In this document: piece by piece, positions 1 to 11,643 of the stretch
How positions within the stretch are numbered: position 1 is the stretch's first letter
How the letters are laid out: every line of letters begins with the position of its first letter
Program-made: the position numbers and the translations under genes
From: Multifurca ochricompacta
Taxonomy: Eukaryota > Basidiomycota > Agaricomycetes > Russulales > Russulaceae
Direction of reading: 5' to 3'
DNA: 64,000 nt
Assembly (NCBI GenBank): GCA_022496185.1
Contig: WTXG01000093.1
Span: forward strand, 1-64,000
Notes under the pieces: generated by a model
Database searches by the model: none
Seen by the model: only the letters and a program-made list of their open reading frames with translations
What the model was told of the DNA's origin: nothing

Positions 1-328
1 TTTGGCTCTTCAACAGTTTGCGAGTACTACTAGTAAGTGCTAAGAGTACATGAGGTTCAAGCAACACTCCAGAGGGATTCCTTCCATTTTCCAAAGCATC
101 GCGAAGTGCGTTAGCGGATCTCTCAGAGTAGGGCATCCCTTTTTCTTCGCTGGCGAACATCGAGGTGCCCAAGAGAGAACAGGAAAACACCCTGTTCTTA
201 GTTGACAAGGCAATGTTAATGAAGAACGAAAGCGCGTAGAGATACATATCGTAAAACTAAGAGCACGTGATCAACTCCCATTTACTGCACACTGCGATTG
301 CCGGACTTTGATCAATCAACAATATTGT
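1..328. other. left edge, no gene recognised
   Basis: I see no convincing coding stretch or repeat in this segment. It is the 3' flank of the minus-strand kinase relic that follows. Confidence 0.4.
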
Positions 329-1413
329 CTACACTATGACAAAGTTAAGAGGGCAGACATGAAACGATAAAAACACGTACCAACTTATACGCGCCCGCAT
401 CTCTAGCCCGTCAGTCCAGTCCTCTCCTGTGCTCCGTTTCATCGTCTCATCCTTTGCCTTGCCTTGACAACCGTCCAACACTTCTTTCACAGACGGCCCT
501 GATCTCGGATCTTCGCTCAATGGTCCAACCCGCAACCTCCCTATGTCTCGTCGACTGCCATCGCCACCCGAGAGATGCTCCTTGAAATAATCGAGCATCC
601 GTCCGCAAGCCCACCGGTCAGCAAGGATAGGACTATACCTCGTACCCTTCTCCACGAAAACGGACAATCTAAAGTCGATAACCCACAGTCGCAGATGGCG
701 TTTATCACCCTCGACGTCGATGACCACATTATCAGGCTTCAGGTCTAGATGGGCGATTTTATCTTCATGCAGAAATGCAACTCCCTCCAAGAACTTAATC
801 TTCAATGGCTCCACTGACTAGACCAGGGGCAACGAGAAGCAATAGTCAACAAGCGGCATCCTCCAAGGCAGAGCTATCACGATTCCAGTTCCTATTCCGA
901 GGTCAACAACCCTATGAAGCTTGATTGCATGATTCTCTGGTAATTTAATCGCGCTTAAGGGACCGCAAGATCTCAAGCTCGTTCGAGGAGCTTTAAGACA
1001 ACCTGCGGGTCATCAGGTGAACTCACCATGCGCACTCGAGTAGCGACCAGGCAGTTATCTTCCTGGGTAAGCCTGTATCCAGCAGCCTGAAGAGTTTCCC
1101 TCACGGATATATCTTCAAAAATGTCTCCTTGCTGCTGTGTACCCTCTGTCGCTTGGCGGCTCTTCAGGAATCACTCTCTGCCGCCGCTGGCACCGAAATC
1201 CAGTTTCCGCTTCGGCCCTGTCAATGAGGGTGGATTTTGGGGGATATCCTTCATCAATTTCGCCAGCTCTGCTCTTAACGAGCCCTGGAGCCCAGCATTG
1301 AACACTCTCGATAGAAGGTTGTACAACCGGAAGATGAATCGAAATGTCATTGCTCGGTACGTTAGATCGAGCCTGGTTTCATGGTACAAAACTTCCATAA
1401 TTGCATATGTCAA
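329..1413 (-). pseudogene. decayed protein kinase relic (family of the split kinase at 45.8-57.3 kb)
   Basis: A protein-kinase catalytic half is readable on the minus strand at 329-820: catalytic loop HLDLKPDN near 750, then VIDFRLSVFVE where DFG should be, then ADRWACG. Compared with the better copy at 45.85-46.55 kb, DFG has become DFR and about 30 residues of activation segment, including the APE-like motif, are missing. A TAG lies two codons upstream of the first readable piece, and the N-lobe between 820 and 1010 is spread over three frames. At 1171-1413 a minus-strand stretch aligns with the N-terminal extension of the same family (FRFIFRLYNLLS against FHFIFQLHNFIS at 46.9 kb). The frame breaks and lost motifs make a working kinase unlikely. 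Seen: the motifs and stops. Inferred: that this is a pseudogene. Confidence 0.75.
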
Positions 1414-3869
1414 TCACACATCAATGTCAAGTCATCCATCTTATTTTCTTTCTCTCTTCTGGGTGGATTAGGCTAATATACCAGATATTCGTGGGCTTGC
1501 GGATTCGAGTCTATGTAGATTGCCGTGATTACAACGGGATCGGAGTGGTTCGCGCATAGTTGATTGCCCAGTCTCGCAAGGCATGCCGCTTGCAAGATCA
1601 TGTGTGATCTTGTTTCACTTCTAATGGAGATCTCGTACTCGACGCTACCTCAAGAACATAATGCAGGAAATTCCTGATATCTAGGTGAAAATCACACCTA
1701 GGCAGTCGCTGCACATTCCATTCGCGATCCGAGGCGCAGCGACCAAGGAAAATTCACAACTCAGCTTTAGCCTCTACTTTATTAGCCAGGTGCCGAAACT
1801 GTCCTGCGAGGTCGTGCAATAAAACGGCATCGAATTGACCCTCCTTATTGGCTTTGGAAGTTTTGCTTGTTCAGGATCTCCGTACTAAATGGAATGTGCA
1901 GATACTGCCCCTAGTTCACTCTCCGTCGTCACTGCAGCCTCGTTGGAATCTGCTGGATGCCGAGAATAATTACCGAAGGATCAAAACGTGCTGATAAAGC
2001 CGGGATATATGGCGACTATGTTGAAAGTAAAGTGGGTAAGAAACTTTTCTGAGAGGGGTGGTCATGCTCACATTTTGTGACCTCGAACGTCGTTCATAGC
2101 TATATCATCGGTCGTGAGCCTTTGAAAATCCTCTACTGTAGGGATGTTGGACGTGAACTCGTCAACGTAGGTGGACTTATTCAAATAAGTCCACCTACGT
2201 TGACGAGATCACAGGGAAGGGCTGAAGAGAAGATATTCCCAGGGCTATGCCAGGGCCTTGAATGACGTTAGTTAGCAAATTGATAACGAACTTAAAGGTG
2301 ATGGAGAATTTACCGGGCACTTGTTCCTCTGGCGGCAGCTGAACTACAACATGAATAACATCCACAGCAGATGCCCGATGGAGATAGAAGCACTGTGGGA
2401 GAGTGGTTCGGTGGATATGCAGACGGTTCGCCGTGCGTGAGGGAGTCTGGGTCGATGTTATATATGATTAATACATCCTAAGCCCGTCACCCCTGTACGG
2501 ATCCAATCCGCAGTGAGTGCGAGGCAAAGTATTCCCTGGTTGGTGAGAGAGAGAGAGGAGAGAAGAGAGCGCGCCCTTTTGAGATAACTAGATCGAATGT
2601 AAACGTATTGTGCTTGAATTCGAGGAAATCGCTGCTTGTTGGTTCTGTTTGACCTTTGTGCTCGATGTCGTCAAGAAGTTCTTTAGCACACAAAGAAAGA
2701 TAGAGAAAGGGGGGAGAAATGCCGATTGATTTCTGCTTCTGTTGGCTCACTGGCTGGTCTACTACAAGCATTGTATGTACCTTTAAATACTTGCAGAGAG
2801 ACCTAGTTATGAAGCAGAAAGAGGGTGAATTAGGATTAAAAGGAGACAAGTGAGATCATGCCAGGCAATAAAGGCGGAGATGATGTAGACGGAGAGGTAG
2901 AAACCTGACAATTAAGACGGGGAGGTAGTGAAACGGTGTAAGGAATGGACGGGCATGCGGCCCGGAATGCAAATGTACTGATAAAAGATAATATACGGAA
3001 CTAGATCATAAGTGCTCTAATTCAGGGTTTGTAATGAAAGAGGGGAGAGGCGATAGATGGAGGTTTCATGCTCAACGCCCGAGCCATCCTTACACCCCAG
3101 AACTGCGTCATGGGATTTTATATACCATCAGGAATGCTGTCTCATTATCGTCCACTGGCACAGAAAGAATGCTCACCCCTCAAGTCACAATGAAACCAGC
3201 GGCGGGCTATGAGTGTTACGTTCGAAGCTCGGATCGATGTTTCAGAGATAGTACGGGTGATTAGATGCAAAGGAATCCTGAGATTCAAGAGCTATGTAGA
3301 GTACAATAGCTCAAGACTAAAGAGCTATGAGCCCGATACTCTTGGTTATATACATGTAGGAAGTAATGACGTCGGTTTTAGACGTCATTGGGCGAGAACG
3401 TGTACTGTTGAAGTACTGTGCGATGGAAAAGAAAAATACATATATGACATCACATAGAAAACGTAACAATGAGTGAGCGGAACAAGACGGACTTATAAGG
3501 TGTGAAGGCTGGTGAGTTCGCGTGGTAAGTTTTCTGGTCCCCGAAATCCTTCAAATGAAACCCCAATTTTATTCGCATGCATGATTCAATGTCCAAGTAG
3601 TGTTAGTTAGCATCGTCGTCATAGTCGAAGTCTTGACTTGAAAACGCTTTACGCTCAGGCTTTGTCCATATCAGCATAAGTAAACTCAAGTTGATTGTAC
3701 ATTTTGCCTGTTCTGTATGTTATTATGTTATTGTTACCAAAGAAGTCTCTACCAACATATACAGAATGGTGCCAACGTCACCCAGAGAAAGGAAGGAAAT
3801 TTCTACCAAAGGACGACCGAAACTCAAAATTCAATTTTCGTCCATCCCGACGATCTGTCTCACGTCAGA
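1414..3869. other. intergenic, no gene recognised apart from one hairpin
   Basis: Short open frames occur on both strands but none shows a recognisable domain, codon bias or a consistent splice pattern. The only distinct structure is the perfect inverted repeat at 2158-2207, listed separately. Confidence 0.4.
2158..2207. repeat. perfect 50-bp palindrome (24-bp arms, 2-nt centre)
   Basis: The arm CTCGTCAACGTAGGTGGACT and its next four bases are repeated exactly in reverse complement around a two-base centre. No flanking TSD was seen. It could be a hairpin, the scar of a foldback insertion, or an assembly inversion artefact. Confidence 0.85.
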
Positions 3870-5432
3870 CTCGAGTACGCGAGTAAAAAGCAGTCCATTT
3901 CTTACCTCCACATTCATCTTCCGTAACGTGTTATCCAGAGCCAAGTTATCTCGCATGACTGAAATCTCCAATATTTTTTGGGTTCTCGTCAAGCATCAAG
4001 TCTGTGTTCGGACAACCAGTCAGATAATACACTGCTCCAGATTTTTGCTTCCCCCGCCTCAATCGAAATCCAACAACATCATCTGTTCTGGATTTTTCTT
4101 GGGAACGATCGAATTTGCATCTCGCAGGTCACCGTGTACAATTCCTTCTTCATGATAATCCATTCACAAGTTTCTTCAAGTCCTTTGACCACCTCCGGAG
4201 GTACTTAGACGCATAATTTTCCCGGTCGGATGGATCATTCTCGATCCACTCCATCACTACACTATGACATGCCACCCACCATGAACAACACCATAGCCAA
4301 GTACTCTAGGTGCACGTTTCTTCTCTGCACAGAATAGATGCAGTGGCAAGCAGTATCGTTGCGTGAACTTGACCACCACTGAAGCTTTGTTTTTGCCTGT
4401 AGATGCACCCTTGATCTCAAAGTGGAGCTTCTCAGAAAGAAGGAGGATAAGCAGGAACCTCGTTAACATAGGGCAGATCCCTTCTGGGTGGGTGTGGTAA
4501 CCAATCAGCTATGAATTCCGTCGTGTCTTTGTTGATATGAGGACGTATGCAGCTTCGAATGCCCTCATCAGAGTGGGTCTGGCCCATTCGTCTCCACTCC
4601 AAATTGCCACAGGAAGGAGAGGGGTCAATGCGACGAGCCATGTCACCTTGGTAAATGACAATGCATAAAATCCAACATGTGCTCTTGCAAGTAGATCCAT
4701 CAATATGTAATGGTAAAATCAATACATGGACTTGTAATACTGACCTACCACCAATATGCTGAGTGCAGGGAAGAAGAAACACTTTCGGGACTTTTTGCGA
4801 GGTATTCGATTCAAGATGCTGGGTGTAGTACGCTGCAAGCTCCATTAACCCGTCACAGTTGATGGTTCCTAGCTTGTGCTAAACCACGACAATAACCTCC
4901 GTTAAGTCCGCTAGCCCGATATCATGACTGTATGATGAAAGGTCGCAGCCGATGAAACCATGTCTTGATAATTTCATCAAAAAATTCTTGTTCTCCGGAA
5001 AATAGAATTTTATAAATTTCGTTGAGGCAGACCTAAGATGGTTATCATGCGCGTTCACTTGGTCATAGTAATAGTCCGCTCATCACACCGAGAAAGTTGG
5101 TGACAACTTGTTCAAAATTGTGCCGATATAGTAGGCGTTGGGCTGACAGTATGGCCATAAATGTGGGTGGGCAATGGAAGAGTCCAAATGTGAGAGAAAA
5201 TAGGAGGAAGATGTGAAAGTCCATATATCAGGGCGGTTGTTGGAAATACGATCAACGGAATCTTTCTACACTTTCCCGCATTTCATCATATTTAGCAACA
5301 GTCAAAGGGGCATCCTTGACGAAACGTCCTTCAAAGAAAGGTCTCCTTTTCTTCCTTCCTTTTGTTCTTGTTCACGTTTGGCAAGGAGATGAGACAACGT
5401 GGCCGTAGACATGGAGGTGATTAAGGATCAAG
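3870..5432 (-). pseudogene. decayed kinase-like fold protein, copy 1
   Basis: Reading leftwards from about 5432, the minus strand has a start (MSTATLSHLLAKREQEQK), a frameshift, then a segment FVKDAPLTVAKYDEM. At 4469-4257 there is an N-lobe-like stretch (VVVKFTQRYCLPLHLF, then RVLGYGVVHGGWHVIV). Near 4110-4150 lies a catalytic-loop motif IVHGDLRDANSIVPKK, and further on LLDFD followed by TGA and GG. This matches the general plan of kinase-like proteins common in Agaricomycetes, where the metal-binding motif reads DFDWGG; here the Trp codon is TGA. A diverged paralogue lies at 28.1-29.3 kb. Frameshift plus nonsense mark it as a pseudogene. Its former substrate is unknown. Confidence 0.65.
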
Positions 5433-6450
5433 GATCAGGTTTTGATCTGACCAAAAAAAAATTGGCTATTAGCTCCAACAGAGCAAGGTTTAAGGGTGCA
5501 CGACGTTCTCTTCGCCAATGTTGACTTGGGAAGCTACTGGAATCATCTACTACGACTAAGCGTATCTATCTAGGAACGAAGAAGTAGCCAGATCAGTTTA
5601 TAACACAAAAACCAATCAAGCCCCCGCACGAGGGAACACACACCTTTTAATATAAATGGAGGTCTAAGGTCAGCACGGATCTTGTCTCCTTTACTTCACT
5701 CAACATTTCTGGTGATGGGAATAGTGACATCAAGGTAGGAGGTACTGCCCTCGAAGAGGCACACAAGTGAACAAGATTTTCAGTTGGAGGACATCACAAA
5801 TAATAATCGACTGAAAGCAAGCGAACGATGGTTAATTGTTGGAATTTGTGATCGGGGGGGGGGGGGGGGGCAATGTTGTCTAGAATATGCTTGCTTTTAA
5901 CTGCCACGTCACGTGCCTTTCTAACGTGCCTCAGCGAGCGTATCTCGTCACCCACCGCCTACTTCTATCCTTCTCTATCCAAATCTTAGACCACACGTGT
6001 CCCGAGTTTGTAGTTCTTGAAAAATACCTCTCCTGGCGTCCTGAAAAAAAAAAAAAAAAGAAAATATTATTGTATATGGCCACAATTTCAGATGATGATG
6101 ATGATGATGATGATGATGGTGATGATAAATAAAAAGCGGTCGCAGGTTGGCTGCAAAAGTACAGTAAACAGTAACAGTACAACTTCGCTCATAGATACGC
6201 AAGTCCCCGTAGTTTAAGTTTAAAAAAGGCTAGCTACAGACGTCGCACTAAATGAGTTCCAGTTAAAAAAGCCCCTTTTTATTATTTTTTATTTATTTTT
6301 TGACCAAGCCCACACAGCTTACAACTAGGTGGTGTGTGCCTTATCTACATGGGATATTGCTTGTCCTGCGTCACAATAGTACAACTTCCAGCGCAGATAT
6401 AATATGTAGTATAGCAATTTTTTTTGAGATTATCTAAATCTGGCGACTAA
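5433..6450. other. intergenic with simple repeats
   Basis: No gene is recognised. The segment holds a run of 17 G (5854-5870), an A-run near 6045-6060, a (GAT)n microsatellite at about 6091-6127 and an AT-rich tract near 6280-6300. The short frames with poly-His or poly-Asp stretches come from the GAT repeat. Confidence 0.6.
5854..5870. repeat. poly-G tract (17 nt)
   Basis: Uninterrupted run of 17 G. Such tracts recur in this window (19 G in a PNP intron at 9597-9615, others near 27990 and 62700), so homopolymer length error is a risk locally. Confidence 0.9.
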
Positions 6451-8537
6451 CTAGAGCCTCGCGGTCTTTCCTTCACTAGCCAGCAGCTTGTCCAATTTTG
6501 CCTACAATCATTTAAAAAAAAAAAAAAAAAAAAATCAACGTCCCGAAATGTCAGCGTTCTTAAATAAGAGAACAAGAGTTTCCGGGACTCACCTTAACAG
6601 CGTCCATATACACATCCGTGACCACCCAGTGTTCACGCTGCATCGCCTTTCCGTGGATGGCGAGCGCCAGATCTTTCGTCATCACCCCATCCGCATCGAT
6701 CACTTCCACACACGCCCTTTCGAGCGCGCGCGCGAATACCTTCAGCTCCTCATTTCCATCTAGGCTAGCCCTGTGCAGCAGCCCGCGCGTCCATGCAAAG
6801 ATAGACGCCACAGGGTTCGTCGATGTTTCCCGGCCCTTTTGATACTCGCGGTAGTGTCGCGTGACGGTACCATGCGCCGCTTCGCTTTCGACGGTACGAC
6901 CGTCGGGTGTGATGAGCTCGGAGGTCATCATTCCGAGAGACCCGAAACCTTGCGCGAGGATGTCGGACTGCACGTCTCCGTCGTAATTCTTGGTTGCCCA
7001 AACAAAGCCGCCGGAGGACTTGATGGCCTGCGCGACCATATCGTCGATGAGTCGGTGCTCATAATAGATACCGGCTTCCTCAAATTGTTTCTGGTATTCG
7101 CTGTTATTTTGTTTTTTTAGCAGTGTTGGATTTTATAGTATATAGCCGGCAAAGGAATTGGAAACAAACCTTTCGTAAATTTCCTGGAAGACGTCTTTGA
7201 ATCGACCATCATACTTCTTTAAGATGGTATTCTTCGTAGATAAGAACTAATAACACTTCATGAGTTCGTACAAAAAGAACGGGTTATCAGACGACATACC
7301 AACGGCATCTTTTTAGATAGCGCCGTCTTGAACGACGAGTGCGCAAAGCCCGCGATAGACTGCCCCACCCATGAAGTCATCAACGACGAGCTTACAAGGG
7401 AAAGGTGGTGAAACAACTAACATCATCAGTGTTATACATCGCAAGAGCGACACCTTTTCCCTTGAAATCATACACGTCCAGCGTGGTCGGCTCGCCACCG
7501 CCATGGGGCGTGTACACAAGCTGGAGCTTCCCTGGGCCGGGTGCAAGGAAGTCCGTGGCGCGATATTGGTCGCCAAAGGCGTGGCGGCCAATGACGATGG
7601 GTTTGACCCATCCAGGAACGGGCCGAGGGATGCGCTCGAGGATAATTGGCTCACGGAAGACTGTACCACCGAGGATGTTGCGGATCTATGAGCGAAGTCA
7701 CCGTCAGACGTGACAGGGAACAGGGTGGAAATAAACCTCGAGCCCGTACAGTGCCATTGGGGGAGCGCCACATCTGCTTCAACTTGAACTCTTTCACACG
7801 CGCCTCGTCTGGCGTGATAGTCGCACACTTGATCCCTACGTTGTACTTCAGGATCGCCTCTGCAGACTCGATCGTCACTCGATCATCGGTCTAAGAGCAC
7901 GTAAAAGAATGTGGATTGTTTTTGTGGCAACGTAGAAGGGGGGACAGGTCAACACGTCGGATTACGGCTGATGGGTTCCAAACGACTTACTACGTCTCGA
8001 TGCTCAAGACCAAGGTCAAAGTACTTGATATCAAGCTGCAGGTACGGCAAGATGAGCTGTCACGATTGAAAAAGGCAGTACAGCATATCATCAGCTCTCG
8101 ACGTAATTTCTTGAAAAAAAAGAAAAAAGAAAAGAGAAAAAAAGAGGATATCCTCGACGCACTTCTTCTCGGATCTTCTTCCATATGATGCGTGTCATCT
8201 CATCGCCATCAAGTTCAACGATAGGTTTCTTCACCACAATCTTCTCTCCTGTATGCATATGAATTGACATGTACGTGTGTGTGTGTGTGTATGTGTGCCG
8301 AAACATTCGAAGATGATAGCAATGAATGATGTATTTGATGTTAAACCAACCATGAAGATAAATTGCATCGATGGTCAAAAACCAATTAATTCGTTTTTCA
8401 CTTCACACTTGGGGGAAAAGGAACGAGAGAGACTCACGGTACGAAGGCATGCTGTTGGTAAAATTTCTCGAGAGCACCGTCGTTACGAACGGAGTGAGAT
8501 GGGGCCTAGCTCGCGAGAGCGGACGCCTGCCGCGCAT
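6451..8537 (-). CDS. IDP1: NADP-dependent isocitrate dehydrogenase, predicted mitochondrial and peroxisomal
   Basis: Oxidises isocitrate to 2-oxoglutarate and CO2, making NADPH. Nine exons (6451-6501, 6593-7100, 7170-7246, 7300-7359, 7422-7685, 7750-7890, 7991-8056, 8163-8248, 8438-8537) join into 1353 nt, 450 residues, all with GT-AG introns. Family landmarks in order: [18 protein letters not shown]-type segment, [104 protein letters not shown]. Residues 1-29 ([18 protein letters not shown] onward) hold six Arg and no acidic residue, as in mitochondrial presequences. An in-frame Met30 directly precedes the conserved core. The protein ends in KTARL, whose last three residues fit the PTS1 peroxisomal signal. 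Aspergillus nidulans idpA is known to serve both organelles. A truncated duplicate lies at 57.9-59.0 kb. Confidence 0.95.
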
Positions 8538-8923
8538 TAATGTGCGTGTACGTGAAAACATCATCGTAGGAAGAGAGGGCTACAGGAACAGGTGACTCAA
8601 TTCGTATGTTTGCAATGGGGGAATGATGATGATGATGTGGGTTGATGGTGATGGAAGTGGTGGTAGGGGAGAGAGGGGATGAGGGAGTAAATATTCGCTA
8701 ATTGATGACGTCTAAAAACATCAGTCGGAGGAAGCTCGAACAACGCGCGGACACGGGCATAGACAGTATGGACAATACTGTTGCTGTTGCTGTTACTGGC
8801 AGACCGCCTGACCGATTCGTCGCCTCGGCCGAATTCAAGCCTTCCCTTTTCAGCCGAGCTGAGCACATTGCGCTTGTGCTTTCATAGGACATAAGGACAT
8901 AAGGACATAAGGATAACAATCGT
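8538..8923. promoter_or_regulatory. IDP1 upstream region with tandem octamer
   Basis: This 386-nt gap lies between the PNP stop and the IDP1 start, both genes reading leftwards, so it must hold the IDP1 promoter and the PNP 3' end. Three tandem copies of GGACATAA sit at about 8887-8912, followed by GGATAACA. A (GAT)n-like run lies near 8625-8635. I recognise no specific factor site. Confidence 0.35.
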
Positions 8924-10272
8924 TCAAGCGCTGGCACTCAAAGAAATAATAATCTGTTCAACAAGCTTCTGCATCACCGCCGCCTTTAACTTTCCCATCG
9001 CCAAAACCTCCTCATGCGACACCGTCGGAGTCGATGGCCGATCTGATACCAGTCCCGCGAGCTAAATCCAAAAAGAAAAAAAGGTCACTCGCGCTTTCTT
9101 TTTCGAGAGAAAGAAAAGAAATAGGTTCAGGACGGTACCTCAGCATCATGCTCCTCCCTCACGCTCCGCCCACCCGTACCCGGGATAACCCCGACGACCA
9201 TATTAGTAACCAAACTAAGTACAAGAACTCTAACACCCTCATCCCGCCCCGCAACAACCTCCGGAATAGTACTCATACCGACGACGGTCGCACCCGCAGA
9301 GGCCAACAACGCTCCCTCAGCGCGCGTCTCATACGTCGGTCCGCTCACCCATGCGTACGTTCCCTCCTTGAGCGCATCTCGCGACAGGCCAAGTGCGTGC
9401 GCAGCACGGAACGCCGCAAGGCGTAACGAGCGCGAATACGCATCCGAGAGTGGGACGAATCGCGCGGAGGTGGGTCGGGAAAGCGGGCCGAGGAGCGGAT
9501 TAAGTCCCGTAAGAAGCGGAAGCGCGATGTGGTCGTCAATGACGACGACTTTGTTGGCGCGATTATTTTAGGTTTTGAAGGAAAGGAAGGGGTGAAGGGG
9601 GGGGGGGGGGGGGGGAACTACGAAAGAACGCACTCGTTCCGACGGGCACGTCGGCCTTCAAGGACCCTGCCGCATTCGTAACTGCCGAGCTATCGGTCAG
9701 AGAGGAGAGAAAAAGAGAGAAAAAGAAAAAGAAAAAAATAATCGAAGAATGCGCGAATTCACTTATTAAATCCTGTACCCCCAGAGCTGCCATAAGGCGA
9801 ATAGGATAACCAACGGTCGCGAGAGAGTGGCCTTCATATGGGTGGAGCTATATAATTTGTGTTAAAAAGCCCCAAACCGTACGGCATACGGAAATATATA
9901 ATAATCGCGCACACGTCCAAGCATCGCGACGACCGAAGCTTCCCCGATCTTTCCGAACGCGAGCTCGCTTCGATGTCCTGGGACTATAACGTACGTCCAT
10001 ACGTGCAGTTATAAGTCAAAGAACGACCTTCAGGAACTCTGAGCGCTTGATGCAGGGGCTGGAGGCGCACCAGTGCTTTCCCCAAACCCCTCCAATACAT
10101 TGTATGGCACAATCACGCGTTCCGTAATACTCTCCGCGAGTGTCCCGAGACCCGAGCCGCACACGATCCCAACGCGCGGCTTGCGAAGGTGTACAGGAAG
10201 GAACTCAGCGAGTGTCACGATATTCTTTGCGATTGTAGCGTCGACAATCGATATGGGTGTGGTAGTAGACAT
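8924..10272 (-). CDS. PNP1: purine nucleoside phosphorylase
   Basis: Cleaves inosine and guanosine with phosphate to free base and ribose-1-phosphate (purine salvage). Six exons (8924-9061, 9139-9548, 9634-9681, 9763-9847, 9913-9983, 10071-10272) give 954 nt, 317 residues. Family motifs in order: GIVCGSGLG phosphate loop near residue 40, VPGHRSELAFG, GRLHPYEGH, IITNAAGSLKADVPVGT, ALPLLTGLNPLLGP, SGPTYETRAE (the Glu that contacts the base), VGMSTIPEVV, SLVTNMVVG (the Asn that contacts the purine). The C-terminal helix reads HEEVLAMGKLKAAVMQKLVE. All introns are GT-AG; the third, counted from the stop-codon end as 9549-9633, carries a 19-nt G run. Length and motifs match the trimeric PNP family. 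The gene lies 387 bp upstream of IDP1 in the same direction, with no evident functional link. Confidence 0.95.
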
Positions 10273-11643
10273 ACTAGCGGTTGTAGGGCCAGAGCTCGGT
10301 TTTCTCCGGCGGCGGTCTCAAAACTTATCACGGCGCGCCGGAGTTCTCCTCTAAGCCGTCGTCGCTTTCCTCCTTTCCCTTTCCTTTATCTTTTATCTCT
10401 ATCTCTCCTCATTGCGTTTAGGCTTGTTGTTAGGCAGGGTCAACCCTTCCTTGATCTGTCCTGATCCGAAATGTACCAACCGATGTCTCCGTTACCATGT
10501 GAGGCGAGTATGGTCCCATCCCTTTGAGTATATATCAATGCCTCCTCACTTGAGGTCCACCAGTAAGAATGACCGGAAGATAATGACATGTCAGCAATCT
10601 CAAGTTGCTATCTTGCTCGTCTGTTGACAGAGGTAGGCCTAGCCCTCGTTATTCACAATATGAACCTGGTTTCTGTCTTCACCCGACCATGAATGGAATG
10701 GTTAGGATTAAATAAATATGAATGTGAGAGATTTAATACGATCGCAAGGGGGCCATTAAAAACACCGCTTTTTAATTTAATATATCTCCCTCCACCTCCA
10801 CCTCCTTCCTGGTCTATCACTAGAGGGTCTCCCCAATTTCGGACAAAACCCATATAAAAAGAAAATACACTTCTCGAACGTAGCTAACCGTTATTTAATT
10901 TATACTTTCAACTGTCCCTCCTGGCAATTTAAAAAAAACCATTTGTATTCATCTTTTTTTTTTTTTTTGTTTGGAAACCCAACTGCACCAAGGGGACCGG
11001 TCCGCTCGATTATGTTTCTCATGTTTTTACCCCTCGCACGTTCACCCCTCAAACGTTCACCGTTCGACAGTGCCGTTCCAAATGAACCTATACACACACC
11101 CCTTCCTCTCCCCGTCGTCAATTGTCATGATTTTTTAACCAGAACTAGACTCACGCACTGAGCGATCTTGATAATGCGATCCGATCTAATCCACGGGTAA
11201 TAGTACCTTTCCCCCCCCTAAATAAAGAAAAGGGAAGGGGTTATTCATCATTCATGATGTGAAGAGTTTTATGTGGGTTAGTCAACTCACGACGGGCTAG
11301 CTACCCCTGACCCCGGGTCATATATGGCCACTCCCAATTGATCATTCTCCTGGAGGAAGAGGTAAAGCGGGGAATGTCACATCTGATTGCCTTGCCGAGA
11401 TATGCAGAGACGGGAATCAGAACAATAAAAATGCGCAATGCAATACTGTAAATGATACGTGGAAGAATGACGAATAGTTATGCTGTATGTACGTAAAGTG
11501 CGGCGTGCGATGAGATACCAAAGATTGAATGCGATCATGCCTGAGAAACACAGAGCAAGAAAAAAAAAACCAAAGAAAAAATCAGAAGCAAAGGTCATGC
11601 GATAGAAGGTGTACAAAGTCAACGAGTCATGCATGCCTCGTCA
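10273..11643. other. intergenic, no gene recognised
   Basis: Contains the presumed PNP promoter (10273-10700), pyrimidine-rich tracts and short frames without recognisable domains. Nothing else is supported. Confidence 0.45.

Noticed and set aside
5931..6217. Poly-His, poly-Asp and poly-Met open frames
   Set aside because: They are translations of one (GAT)n microsatellite in different frames, with no homology-like sequence around it.
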